In this document: piece by piece, positions 25,889-33,347 of the stretch
Numbering within the stretch: position 1 is the first letter of the stretch
Layout of the letters: each line of letters begins with the position of its first letter
Source: Bin55 sp965203735
GTDB lineage: Bacteria > Pseudomonadota > Gammaproteobacteria > Pseudomonadales > Azotimanducaceae
Assembly (NCBI GenBank): GCA_965203735.1
Contig: OZ241909.1
Coordinates: 2,542,001-2,606,000 of the forward strand
Reading direction: 5' to 3'
DNA length: 64,000 nt
Notes under the pieces: model-generated
Told to the model about the DNA's origin: nothing
The model's database searches: none
The model's input: only the letters and a program-made list of their open reading frames with translations
Program-made: the position numbers and the translations under genes

Positions 25889-26155
25889 TCACAGAAGCCG
25901 TGTCGAATCAAATTGCTTCTGAAGACTTAGCCATAAATGGGCGGGGCGTTGGAACACTCTTTCCAGCCTTAACGCTGTGTCTGGCCCGATTGAGGCCCTC
26001 CCACTGCAAATTTTGTGAACTTCATTACGTTTTAGTCCTAAGCGATTGGCCAGATCATTGTGTGACCACCCATGAAATTCAAGGTACTCAGTAACAATCT
26101 CGCCAGGATGCGGAAAGCAGGTCGGTTCTATCGAAATCAGCTGATTACTATTCAT
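25889..26155 (-). CDS. HigA-type XRE antitoxin-like protein, no toxin beside it
   Basis: An 88-residue helix-turn-helix protein. FPHPGEIVTEYLEFHG, then WSHNDLANRLGLKRNEVHKICSGRASI, then TALRLERVFQRPAHLWLSLQ matches the HigA/VapI addiction-module antidote pattern, which binds DNA and represses its own operon while neutralising a HigB-type RNase. The end is slightly short. A GAGGA site sits seven bases before the ATG. No HigB, RelE or ImmA-like toxin frame is seen either side: upstream is a DUF4143 ATPase (134 bases away), downstream is empty. It is either an orphan regulator or partnered with the ATPase. Confidence 0.85.
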   Translation of the reverse strand: MNSNQLISIEPTCFPHPGEIVTEYLEFHGWSHNDLANRLGLKRNEVHKICSGRASIGPDTALRLERVFQRPAHLWLSLQKQFDSTRLL

Positions 26156-26220
26156 GTCGATCCTCGACTTCGGTTAGCCCTATCTTTAGTATTGATTCCA
26201 TAACTGTTCTGTTTGGTCAA

Positions 26221-26242
26221 TCTAGGATTCCTTCTTCCTAGA
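26221..26242. repeat. Small inverted repeat between ATPase and antitoxin genes
   Basis: TCTAGGA (26221-26227) and TCCTAGA (26236-26242) form a seven-pair stem around eight bases. There is no T-run on either side. It might be a weak terminator of the ATPase gene or an operator of the antitoxin gene. Confidence 0.3.
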
Positions 26243-26289
26243 CCGACTGGAACAGCAATCGGTGGTCCGATCCACACACAGACTAGTTA

Positions 26290-27462
26290 CTACTCTGACA
26301 TAGGAATGAGCGAAACGTTTCCAATTTCCTTGAGAGGAAGTGCCGTAATAGACTCCGTCATGGCGAATTGTTGATTCCCTGGGTAAACAACCCAAAGGTG
26401 TTCAAGTTCTAAGTCCTTGAGTACTACATGCATCGACTTCGTAGTTTTTGGTGCGTCCGTGCACTTAAACTCAAAACCCCACTGGCGTCCGTTGCGGAGC
26501 AGTAGTAGATCGAGTTCAGCACCACGTTGAGTTCGATAGAAGAATGCGTCTCGCGACCCATGGATGATCAATGTCTGCTCGATTGCAAATCCTTCCCAAC
26601 TCGCACCATACCGAAGATGCATTGCCAATTCCGATTGAGACCGAATACCCAACAAGAAGTGCAGGATTCCGCTGTCTCGCAGGTACACCTTAGGACTCTT
26701 GATCAGACGTTTGCCCAGATTCGCAAACCATGGCTGCAATACTCGAATCATGAAGGATCCTTCCAGCAAGTCTCGGTATCGGTCGACTTCGCGAACGGTT
26801 AGATCCACAGATCGAGCAAGTTCTGATGCATTCCAAACTTGACCGTGAGAGTGCGCGAGCATTCGCCAGAAACGACCGATAGCAACGGGTGAAATTCGTG
26901 CTGCCAACATCGGTATGTCTCGCTCCAGAAAAGTCTGGGAAAAAGATTGAGTCCACCGATGCCAGGCGTTCTCGCCTCGGGCCAAGCAAGCTCGTGGAAG
27001 CCCTCCTCGCATCCAAAGATTGATTTGATTCTCCGATCCGACCTCTTGCAGAGAAAACCCACTAACTTCAACAAATTGAATGCGTCCTGCCAGAGATTCG
27101 GACACACCTTGGATTAAGTCTGGTGACGCGCTACCTAGTAGGAGGAACTGAGCTTTCCTATTGAGATCATCACAAATGGGTCTGAGCACACTAAACAATT
27201 GAGGCATTCGTTGAACTTCATCGATAACAACTAGCCCTTCCGCGCTTCGCAACAGAGTCTCTGGCGTTGTGGAGAGTGCTTCGTATGCAGCAGCTGTTTC
27301 TAAGTCGAAAAGTATGGAGTGTCCACCCCATGCGTTCGTATACTGACGAGCAAGAGTGGTTTTTCCTACTTGGCGTGCTCCTAGTATTGCAACGACAGGA
27401 GACTCGCGTAACCCCTGACCTACTGCTGACAATAGTCTGGGGCGATCAATAAGTCTGTACAT
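26290..27462 (-). CDS. AAA-type ATPase with DUF4143 domain
   Basis: A 390-residue protein of the archaeal-ATPase-like AAA group (AAA_14 plus DUF4143). The P-loop GARQVGKTT is near 29-37, Walker B LVVIDEVQRMP near 76-86, and the sensor region LLLGSASP follows. The C-terminal part has FYRTQRGAELDLLL and GFEFKCTDAP, a PD-(D/E)xK-like nuclease core as often noted in DUF4143 proteins. Biological role is not established for the family. The start codon lies inside an array of AT-rich repeats and has no ribosome-binding site. The HigA-like gene follows on the same strand. Confidence 0.88.
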   Translation of the reverse strand: MYRLIDRPRLLSAVGQGLRESPVVAILGARQVGKTTLARQYTNAWGGHSILFDLETAAAYEALSTTPETLLRSAEGLVVIDEVQRMPQLFSVLRPICDDLNRKAQFLLLGSASPDLIQGVSESLAGRIQFVEVSGFSLQEVGSENQINLWMRGGLPRACLARGENAWHRWTQSFSQTFLERDIPMLAARISPVAIGRFWRMLAHSHGQVWNASELARSVDLTVREVDRYRDLLEGSFMIRVLQPWFANLGKRLIKSPKVYLRDSGILHFLLGIRSQSELAMHLRYGASWEGFAIEQTLIIHGSRDAFFYRTQRGAELDLLLLRNGRQWGFEFKCTDAPKTTKSMHVVLKDLELEHLWVVYPGNQQFAMTESITALPLKEIGNVSLIPMSE

Positions 27463-27510
27463 TTATTGTAGGTTATTCTATAATAAATGTATAAATAACT
27501 ACAATAAATG
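27460..27510. promoter_or_regulatory. Three-copy operator-like repeat at the DUF4143 ATPase start
   Basis: CATTTATTGTAG at 27460-27471 includes the ATPase start codon (minus strand). CTATAATAAATG at 27478-27489 and CTACAATAAATG at 27499-27510 are inverted copies; the outer two are perfect complements, the middle differs at one base. The two direct copies are spaced exactly 21 bases, two DNA turns, as for a repressor bound on one face. The segment is far richer in A and T than its surroundings. Confidence 0.7.
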
Positions 27511-27638
27511 GCATGCAAACAATGCACACTTGACCATAGATCGTGTAGGCAATACCGAGCCAACGATGGGTTTGCAGGATCATCTACTGACTTAGGCTTT
27601 TCTTTTTATAGGTCAACTCACGTGACCGTACTTCCGAA

Positions 27639-28445
27639 CTAGGATCCAGTGGACGCATAGTGTCGGACCCCAAAGTTCCAGAAAACCAATGAGAGTCCGA
27701 AGAACGCAATTCCTGCGAATGGAGCTAAGAGCTGAAAGACTAGACCGCTCCCAAGAGGATCCTCGACCCCCAACACACCAACGATGGGGAAATAGGCAAC
27801 GCACCCCAATGGAATCACGTACGTGAAGAATGTGCGAAACCAATCTCTGTAGATCGATAGGGGATACTGGCATGCTTCCACTCCACCGTAAACAAACACG
27901 TTCATGACTTCTAGCGACTCAGTGCTCCAAAAACTCAGGGTTGCCTGAAAAATCATCAAACCGTAGAAGAAAAAGAACATGCCAGCAAATGCTAGGAACA
28001 GCATGCACAGCTGAATCACTGACCAATCTAGATCGAGCACTACTGCTCCATAGACAAACACCAAAGCGCCTTGCAGAAATCGTCCAACACGATGCAATGG
28101 AAAGTCCCGACCTGCGATTTGAAAGGCCGTGGAACGTGGTCGCAACAGAATTCGGTCGAAGTCTCCCGACTTAACCATCGTGGCGCCAAACGAATCGAAC
28201 CCTCTACTGAAAGTGTCTGCAACAGCAAACGCCATGTTCACGCTACCGTAAAAAACGGCCACATGAGCAAGAGACCATATGCCGAGTGATCCAAACCGAT
28301 CAAATAGAGCCCAAATGCCCAACACTTCGACACCGGTTGTGAAGAAATGCCCCGATGCATAAAGAACGAACGATCCTCGATACTGCATCTGACTTCTCAC
28401 ACTAATCGCAAGGTACTTTGCGAACAGACTGATCGCTGCGTTCAT
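27639..28445 (-). CDS. ABC-2 type exporter permease (COG3694-like)
   Basis: A 268-residue membrane protein with about six helices, resembling the ABC2_membrane_6 family. The opening KYLAISVRSQMQYRGSF and the central NMAFAVADTFSRGFDSF stretch are in the style of these permeases. It overlaps the preceding permease by four bases (ATGA) and completes a three-gene set of one ATPase and two different permeases. Such COG4586/4587/3694 exporters are widespread but their cargo is unknown. Confidence 0.87.
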   Translation of the reverse strand: MNAAISLFAKYLAISVRSQMQYRGSFVLYASGHFFTTGVEVLGIWALFDRFGSLGIWSLAHVAVFYGSVNMAFAVADTFSRGFDSFGATMVKSGDFDRILLRPRSTAFQIAGRDFPLHRVGRFLQGALVFVYGAVVLDLDWSVIQLCMLFLAFAGMFFFFYGLMIFQATLSFWSTESLEVMNVFVYGGVEACQYPLSIYRDWFRTFFTYVIPLGCVAYFPIVGVLGVEDPLGSGLVFQLLAPFAGIAFFGLSLVFWNFGVRHYASTGS

Positions 28446-29272
28446 CCGCCTTGTACCGTGAGCTTCACTTGTGCCTTATGCATGAGCCAAACTCCAATAA
28501 GAACCAAAATGACAATCCACACAAACTGAAAGGCCAATTCACCAACGACATGGATGCCGGCAATGTCTCCTGAGTAGATTCGAAATGGAATGTCGCACAG
28601 CCCCCGAAATGGTTGCCAGCTCAAGAACGGTTGCGCCCAGTCAGGAAACAAAGGCAAGGGAATGATCATGCCTCCAAAGACCCAGACGACTCCGGCGGTT
28701 AAGTTCACCATTCCGCGGGAATCGATAAGCCAAAACAATGAGATATTTACGAGCATCAGAATCGACACGGATAGAACGACAGTCAAGACGATCGACAAGA
28801 GAAATGAGAACGCTGCAACAATCGACACTGGCGGAGGCATCACCCACTCATCCAATCCGATTAGTCGCAACACTACAAAGGCAAAGAACAGTCCCGGTAC
28901 GACCCGTAATGCCGTGGGTGCAGTTCGAAATGCAACGGTTCGAGAGAACCAAAATCCATAGAGACTAAGCGGACGTAGTAAATCGTATGCAACCGATCCC
29001 GAATCGAACATTGCACGCATATCCGGATCAACGTTATAAGGAAAGAGTGCGAACAGGCATTGACCTAACCATATATAGACAACCACTGCTTCAAAAGACA
29101 TGGGTGGTTGATCCTGTGCAACTTCATAGAACGCACCCAGGACCATGAGCTTCATGAGTCCCCAAAACACTTGTGTAACGATGCCGGCAATTGCAGCAGT
29201 TCGATATTGCAGAAGCGTTCTGAAGCGCGTTGAGACGACGGCTATATAGCTTTTGAATGCGAGGACGGTCAA
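28442..29272 (-). CDS. ABC-2 type exporter permease (COG4587-like)
   Basis: A 276-residue six-helix inner-membrane protein. The N-terminus FKSYIAVVSTRFRTLLQYRTAA precedes the first helix, as in COG4587 permeases, and a central segment VVYIWLGQCLFALFPY follows. The gene begins directly after the ATPase gene with no gap and overlaps the second permease by four bases, so all three are translated together. Cargo is unknown. Confidence 0.87.
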   Translation of the reverse strand: MTVLAFKSYIAVVSTRFRTLLQYRTAAIAGIVTQVFWGLMKLMVLGAFYEVAQDQPPMSFEAVVVYIWLGQCLFALFPYNVDPDMRAMFDSGSVAYDLLRPLSLYGFWFSRTVAFRTAPTALRVVPGLFFAFVVLRLIGLDEWVMPPPVSIVAAFSFLLSIVLTVVLSVSILMLVNISLFWLIDSRGMVNLTAGVVWVFGGMIIPLPLFPDWAQPFLSWQPFRGLCDIPFRIYSGDIAGIHVVGELAFQFVWIVILVLIGVWLMHKAQVKLTVQGG

Positions 29273-30247
29273 TTACTTACTGTTGCTTTGGTACAACTCG
29301 GTTACAACTCTCTCAATGGGCGGAGTTTCAATTGTGATGTCCGTAATCTCGTAACGTGATGTCATTTGAGCCACAAAATCGGAAATATCAGACGTGCACA
29401 GAAAGGTAATGCGTGAGCCCTCCGATTCCAATACATAGTCACGATGAGTAGGTTCGAGACGTGGCGAGCTCTCGAAGTCGATGACCACATGCTTTTCGTG
29501 AACGTATTGATTACGCAACTCATCAATGGAACTGTCCGATAGACAGATCCCGTCGTTAATCACTATTACTCTGCGGCATAGCGCTTCAATGTCACCTAAG
29601 TCATGAGTGGTAAGGAGAACTGTCACATCTCGATTTTGATTGACTTCCTGGATGAACGACCGAACGCTTGCTTTTGTCACAGCATCGAGACCAATGGTTG
29701 GTTCGTCGAGAAAGAGAATCGAAGGTTTGTGAAGAAGGGCTGAAGCTATATCGCACTTCACCCTCTGTCCCAGGCTCAGTTGTCTTACCGGAATATCGAA
29801 CAACGGTCGTAGATCCAAGAGCTCACTAAGTTCTCCAAGCGAAGTCTCGTATTTGTCCGCAGGTATCTTGTAGATTTCGCAAAGCAGTTCGAAGGACTCG
29901 ATTACAGGCAAATCCCACCATAGCTGGGTTCGCTGCCCAAACACCACTCCGATCTGAGACACGTAGCTAATGCGGCTTTGCCATGGAACTACGCCGTTCA
30001 CTTCACAACAACCACTACTAGGCACCAATATGCCTGAGAGAATCTTGATCGTTGTGGACTTGCCAGCTCCGTTGGGTCCTATATACCCAACCATTTCTCC
30101 GCGTGAAATGTCAAAGCTCACCCCGCGCAATGCCTCAACATCACGGTAGGTCCGATGAAACAAGCTCTTGACAGCTCCAAGCATCCCGGGCTGTCGTTCA
30201 GCAATTCGATAGGATTTGGTGAGTCCCTGAACGTGGATGTGGTGCAT
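29273..30247 (-). CDS. ABC-2 type exporter ATPase (COG4586-like)
   Basis: The nucleotide-binding subunit, 324 residues. Walker A GPNGAGKSTT, signature LSLGQRVKCD, Walker B ILFLDEPTIGLD and the switch histidine in TTHDLGD are intact. An extended loop GVVFGQRTQLWWDLPV before the signature and a C-terminal regulatory tail are typical of COG4586. The frame opens at TTG 30277; ATG 30262 and 30247 are better starts, and 30247 (MHHIHVQGLTKSYRI) matches the family N-terminus. It is first in its operon; the two permeases follow without gaps. Confidence 0.9.
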   Translation of the reverse strand: MHHIHVQGLTKSYRIAERQPGMLGAVKSLFHRTYRDVEALRGVSFDISRGEMVGYIGPNGAGKSTTIKILSGILVPSSGCCEVNGVVPWQSRISYVSQIGVVFGQRTQLWWDLPVIESFELLCEIYKIPADKYETSLGELSELLDLRPLFDIPVRQLSLGQRVKCDIASALLHKPSILFLDEPTIGLDAVTKASVRSFIQEVNQNRDVTVLLTTHDLGDIEALCRRVIVINDGICLSDSSIDELRNQYVHEKHVVIDFESSPRLEPTHRDYVLESEGSRITFLCTSDISDFVAQMTSRYEITDITIETPPIERVVTELYQSNSK

Positions 30248-30404
30248 GTAATTGGAACCCATGTTCAGTCGGCTCAAATTTTAGGCAACGGTGTGTTTAT
30301 GCGCCAGAGAGATTCGGTTCGGCGCAATGAGCCTTTAGAGTTAGAAACTCGGAGTCAGTTCAAGAATGAAGATTGCTCCGAACGTCCGTATTGGAGAATG
30401 AAAA

Positions 30405-30439
30405 GTGCGGATGCCGCCGTTTAATTGCGACACCCGCAC
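30405..30439 (-). terminator. Stem-loop downstream of the D-aminoacylase gene
   Basis: GTGCGGATGCCGC (30405-30417) pairs with GCGACACCCGCAC (30427-30439) over 13 positions with two mismatches and a nine-base loop. Read on the minus strand it follows the aminoacylase stop by about 50 bases and is trailed by ACTTTTC, a short T-run. A modest intrinsic terminator is likely. Confidence 0.5.
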
Positions 30440-30489
30440 CTCTACTAGCTGACTAGCTCAAGCAAGGATTGAGCCGCCCAGTTGTCGGT

Positions 30490-32184
30490 CTAGTTCCGAA
30501 TAAAGTCTCGAATAACCTCGCCAGGACGATTGCCAGTGTACTGGCCGTCTTGAATGACGACTTGTCCTGCGACGATCGTCGCATCGTAGCCTTCACTCTT
30601 CGTGACAATACGACCGCCATTGTGAGGAAAGTCCCTCACATACTCGGGATGGCACGACTTGAGATTCTCGTAGTCAATGACGTTGATATCCGCATACCAA
30701 CCTTCTTTGAGATTTCCGCGCTTCTTTAGACCAAGAACCTCGGCCGATTTGCCCGTGATGCGATGAACAGCTTCGGGCAAGCTGTAGACATTGCGATCTC
30801 GGGTCAACTCACCAAGCAGGAATGTTGGAGAGTCCGCATCAGTGAACTGTCCGACGTGAGCACCAGCATCGCCAAGCATCGGAACGACATGTGGCAGACG
30901 CATGTAGTTCCATTGGTTCTCAAGCGCACCACCAAATGCCCAAAGATTCCAAAACTCTCTTCCCTCTGAAGCGATCAATCGATCAACATACACATCAACC
31001 GGATCCTGTCCCAGATCATCAGCAAGCTTTTGCAGATTACGTTCGTTGTTCAAGTCGAAGTCTGGGTACTCGTCGGTTCCCATTGGATGCAGAATGTTCG
31101 CAACGCGCCCAAAACCTCCAGCCTCTTTGGCTTCATCAACCAATTTCTTGCGGGTGGCAGGATCTTTCAACGCATCGACGCGATCCTTGATCGTCGGCAA
31201 TTTCATGAGTTCTCGCCAACTCTCGGTTCGCAGATAAGCTTGCTGTGCGAGTCCAAAGAAGGAGCCACTTGGTCGCGTGTGGCAGATAGATGTTATGCGT
31301 CTACCCGCTTCATTATTTCGACCGAGAAATTCCTCCCAATAGGAAACTCCTCCATCGCCTTGAGGGCCTGTACCTCCAGAGAAAAGCACTTGGCAGCCTA
31401 GTTCCGCACCGGTCTCGAACATTTCACGTTCAATCTTGGAGCGAGATTGCATGTCAGGAGCAACTTGGAATAGTCCACCTCTTCCGCCAGCTTCCACAAC
31501 TGCTTTCTGGATTGCGCTTGTTTCTCTTGCATCTGCCCATGTTCCAGGAGTCAATCGTCCGTCGGGAACGCGATGTCCCAAGAATCGCGAGGACGAAAAG
31601 CCTACCGCTCCACCTTCTACCGATTCCTTGACGAGTTCGACGATACGAGCGAGTTCTTCTTCCGTTGCCTGGACTCCTTCGTCGCAACTCTTGTCGCCCA
31701 TTGCCTCGAATCGTATTGCTGAATGACCGCACATTCCTACGACATTCAAAGTAGGATTGAGGGATTGAACCGTGTCTAGGTACTCACCAAAACTGGTCCA
31801 ATTCCAGGGAAGTCCGTCCATGATCGCATTGGCGGCGATGTCTTCGACTGCTTCCATCAATTCTGCTAAGTAACGTCTGTTTTCCGGTCCGCAGGGAGCG
31901 AACGTTACTCCGCAGTTTCCAATTAATGCTGTTGTCACACCGTGATAGGAACTTGGTTTCATCTCGGGATCCCAACCGATCTGAGCGTCCAGGTGTGTGT
32001 GAAGATCGACAAATCCCGGTGTCACAAGCTTGCCAGTAGCATCAATCGTTTGGTCTGCTGTCTCTTGAGAGAGATCGCCGATACTTGTGATGTAGCCGTC
32101 GTCAACTGCTACATCTGCCTTCTTGGTTTCCGCGCCAGTGCCGTCGACAACCGTGCCTCCGGAAATTATCAGTGAATGACTCAT
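30490..32184 (-). CDS. N-acyl-D-amino-acid deacylase-like amidohydrolase
   Basis: A 564-residue metal-dependent hydrolase of the amidohydrolase_3 / D-aminoacylase group. The metal motif GFVDLHTHLDAQ (near 55-66), GVTTALIGNCGVTFAPC (near 83-99) and the closing GWYADINVIDYENL are characteristic. D-aminoacylases free D-amino acids from N-acyl forms; many homologues act on other N-acylated or N-carbamoyl compounds, and the substrate here is unproven. No signal peptide is seen. AAAGGA lies before the ATG. It is the downstream gene of a minus-strand pair with the GST-like gene, 135 bases apart. Confidence 0.87.
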   Translation of the reverse strand: MSHSLIISGGTVVDGTGAETKKADVAVDDGYITSIGDLSQETADQTIDATGKLVTPGFVDLHTHLDAQIGWDPEMKPSSYHGVTTALIGNCGVTFAPCGPENRRYLAELMEAVEDIAANAIMDGLPWNWTSFGEYLDTVQSLNPTLNVVGMCGHSAIRFEAMGDKSCDEGVQATEEELARIVELVKESVEGGAVGFSSSRFLGHRVPDGRLTPGTWADARETSAIQKAVVEAGGRGGLFQVAPDMQSRSKIEREMFETGAELGCQVLFSGGTGPQGDGGVSYWEEFLGRNNEAGRRITSICHTRPSGSFFGLAQQAYLRTESWRELMKLPTIKDRVDALKDPATRKKLVDEAKEAGGFGRVANILHPMGTDEYPDFDLNNERNLQKLADDLGQDPVDVYVDRLIASEGREFWNLWAFGGALENQWNYMRLPHVVPMLGDAGAHVGQFTDADSPTFLLGELTRDRNVYSLPEAVHRITGKSAEVLGLKKRGNLKEGWYADINVIDYENLKSCHPEYVRDFPHNGGRIVTKSEGYDATIVAGQVVIQDGQYTGNRPGEVIRDFIRN

Positions 32185-32319
32185 ACAAGTCCTTTAGGTT
32201 GCAATAGTGTGCAAAGCATACTCGAATTGGCTTTGGAGTCGCTTGTTCGAATGACCGCTCAGCGAGAGGCGAGTGGTTGAGCTAAACGGAAGTGTTAGAT
32301 TTTGAGGTCGCCAAAGTGG

Positions 32320-33084
32320 TTAGCCTGCGGCTCTTGCGGCCTCCTCACGCGCAGCCCTAACCTTCTCATTTGTCTGGTTGAAGAGGATTTCGCGACGTTT
32401 CTTTTCCTCTTCAGCCGTAAGTTCCTTCTGTCCCAAGTCTCGACCTACATGGTAGCCCTTGTAACAAGCAGGTCTTTGGTGGATCAAGTCCACCCAACGC
32501 TTCAAGTTTGGGAAGGTTTCCCATGCGGACTCATCGAGCATCCGTCCTATCAGTCGCGCCCAAGGCCAGGAAACCATGTCAGCGATTGTGAACTCACTTC
32601 CTGCCAAGAACTCATTAACAGAAAGTTGAGCATCCATGACACCAGATAGTCGATCTACCTCCCCAACAAATCGCTTGACACCATACTCGAGCTGAGAAGG
32701 ATCCGACGCAATGTTGCGACCATAGTTCTTGAAGTGATTGGCATTGCCCATCATCGGTCCTAAATTCGCCATCTGCCAGTGAACCCACTGGAGAACCCTC
32801 GCACGCTCTCGGGGTTCTTGAGGCAGAAACCTACCTACTTTGTCGGCGAGGTACTCCAAGATTGCTCCTGACTCAAACACGGAAATGGGATCCCCTCCGT
32901 CCGCAGGTTCGTGGTCAATGATTGCTGGCATTCGGTTGTTGGGACTAATGCGAAGAAAGTCAGGTTTGAACTGGTCTCCTCCACCAATGTCAATCGGAAC
33001 AATTTTGTAGGGGAGTTCACACTCTTCAAGCATGATAGTGACCTTCCAGCCGTTTGGGGTTGGCCAATAGAACAGATCAATCAC
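32320..33084 (-). CDS. yfcG: YfcG/Ure2-like glutathione-dependent disulfide oxidoreductase
   Basis: A 254-residue GST-fold protein very close in pattern to E. coli YfcG: it opens MIDLFYWPTPNGWKVTIMLEE, then RISPNNRMPAI and the near-identical segment DGGDPISVFESGAILEYLADK, and has FTIADMVSWPWA in the helical domain. YfcG reduces disulfides with glutathione and lacks a catalytic cysteine, using a Thr-Pro-Asn site that is present here (TPNG, near 9-12). The tail from about 225 is rich in Glu, Arg and Ala and longer than in YfcG. Start is GTG behind GAGGA. Confidence 0.85.
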   Translation of the reverse strand: MIDLFYWPTPNGWKVTIMLEECELPYKIVPIDIGGGDQFKPDFLRISPNNRMPAIIDHEPADGGDPISVFESGAILEYLADKVGRFLPQEPRERARVLQWVHWQMANLGPMMGNANHFKNYGRNIASDPSQLEYGVKRFVGEVDRLSGVMDAQLSVNEFLAGSEFTIADMVSWPWARLIGRMLDESAWETFPNLKRWVDLIHQRPACYKGYHVGRDLGQKELTAEEEKKRREILFNQTNEKVRAAREEAARAAG

Positions 33085-33347
33085 AACGATTCCTCGCGGT
33101 ACATACGACAGGTTTGTCCTTCATTTTACTTTCCCGTCTTTAGGTGAACTTTGGTACACGGCGTGAGTATGAAACCGATTCGAAGGAAGATTCCCGTAGT
33201 TGCAACAACAGTCTACTCTCCCGAATTCCACCTTAAAGTCTGGGTCGTGGCGAGCTGTTCGACACACAAATCTAACAAATAGGAATCAGTTCACTCGAGG
33301 CGAAATCCTCATAAAATTGAAAGAAGTATCCATTTGATGAAACAGTT

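Noticed and set aside
27508..27645. 45-codon plus-strand frame starting in the right arm of the operator repeat
   Set aside because: No ribosome-binding site and no protein pattern; the ATG exists only because the repeat arm is inverted.
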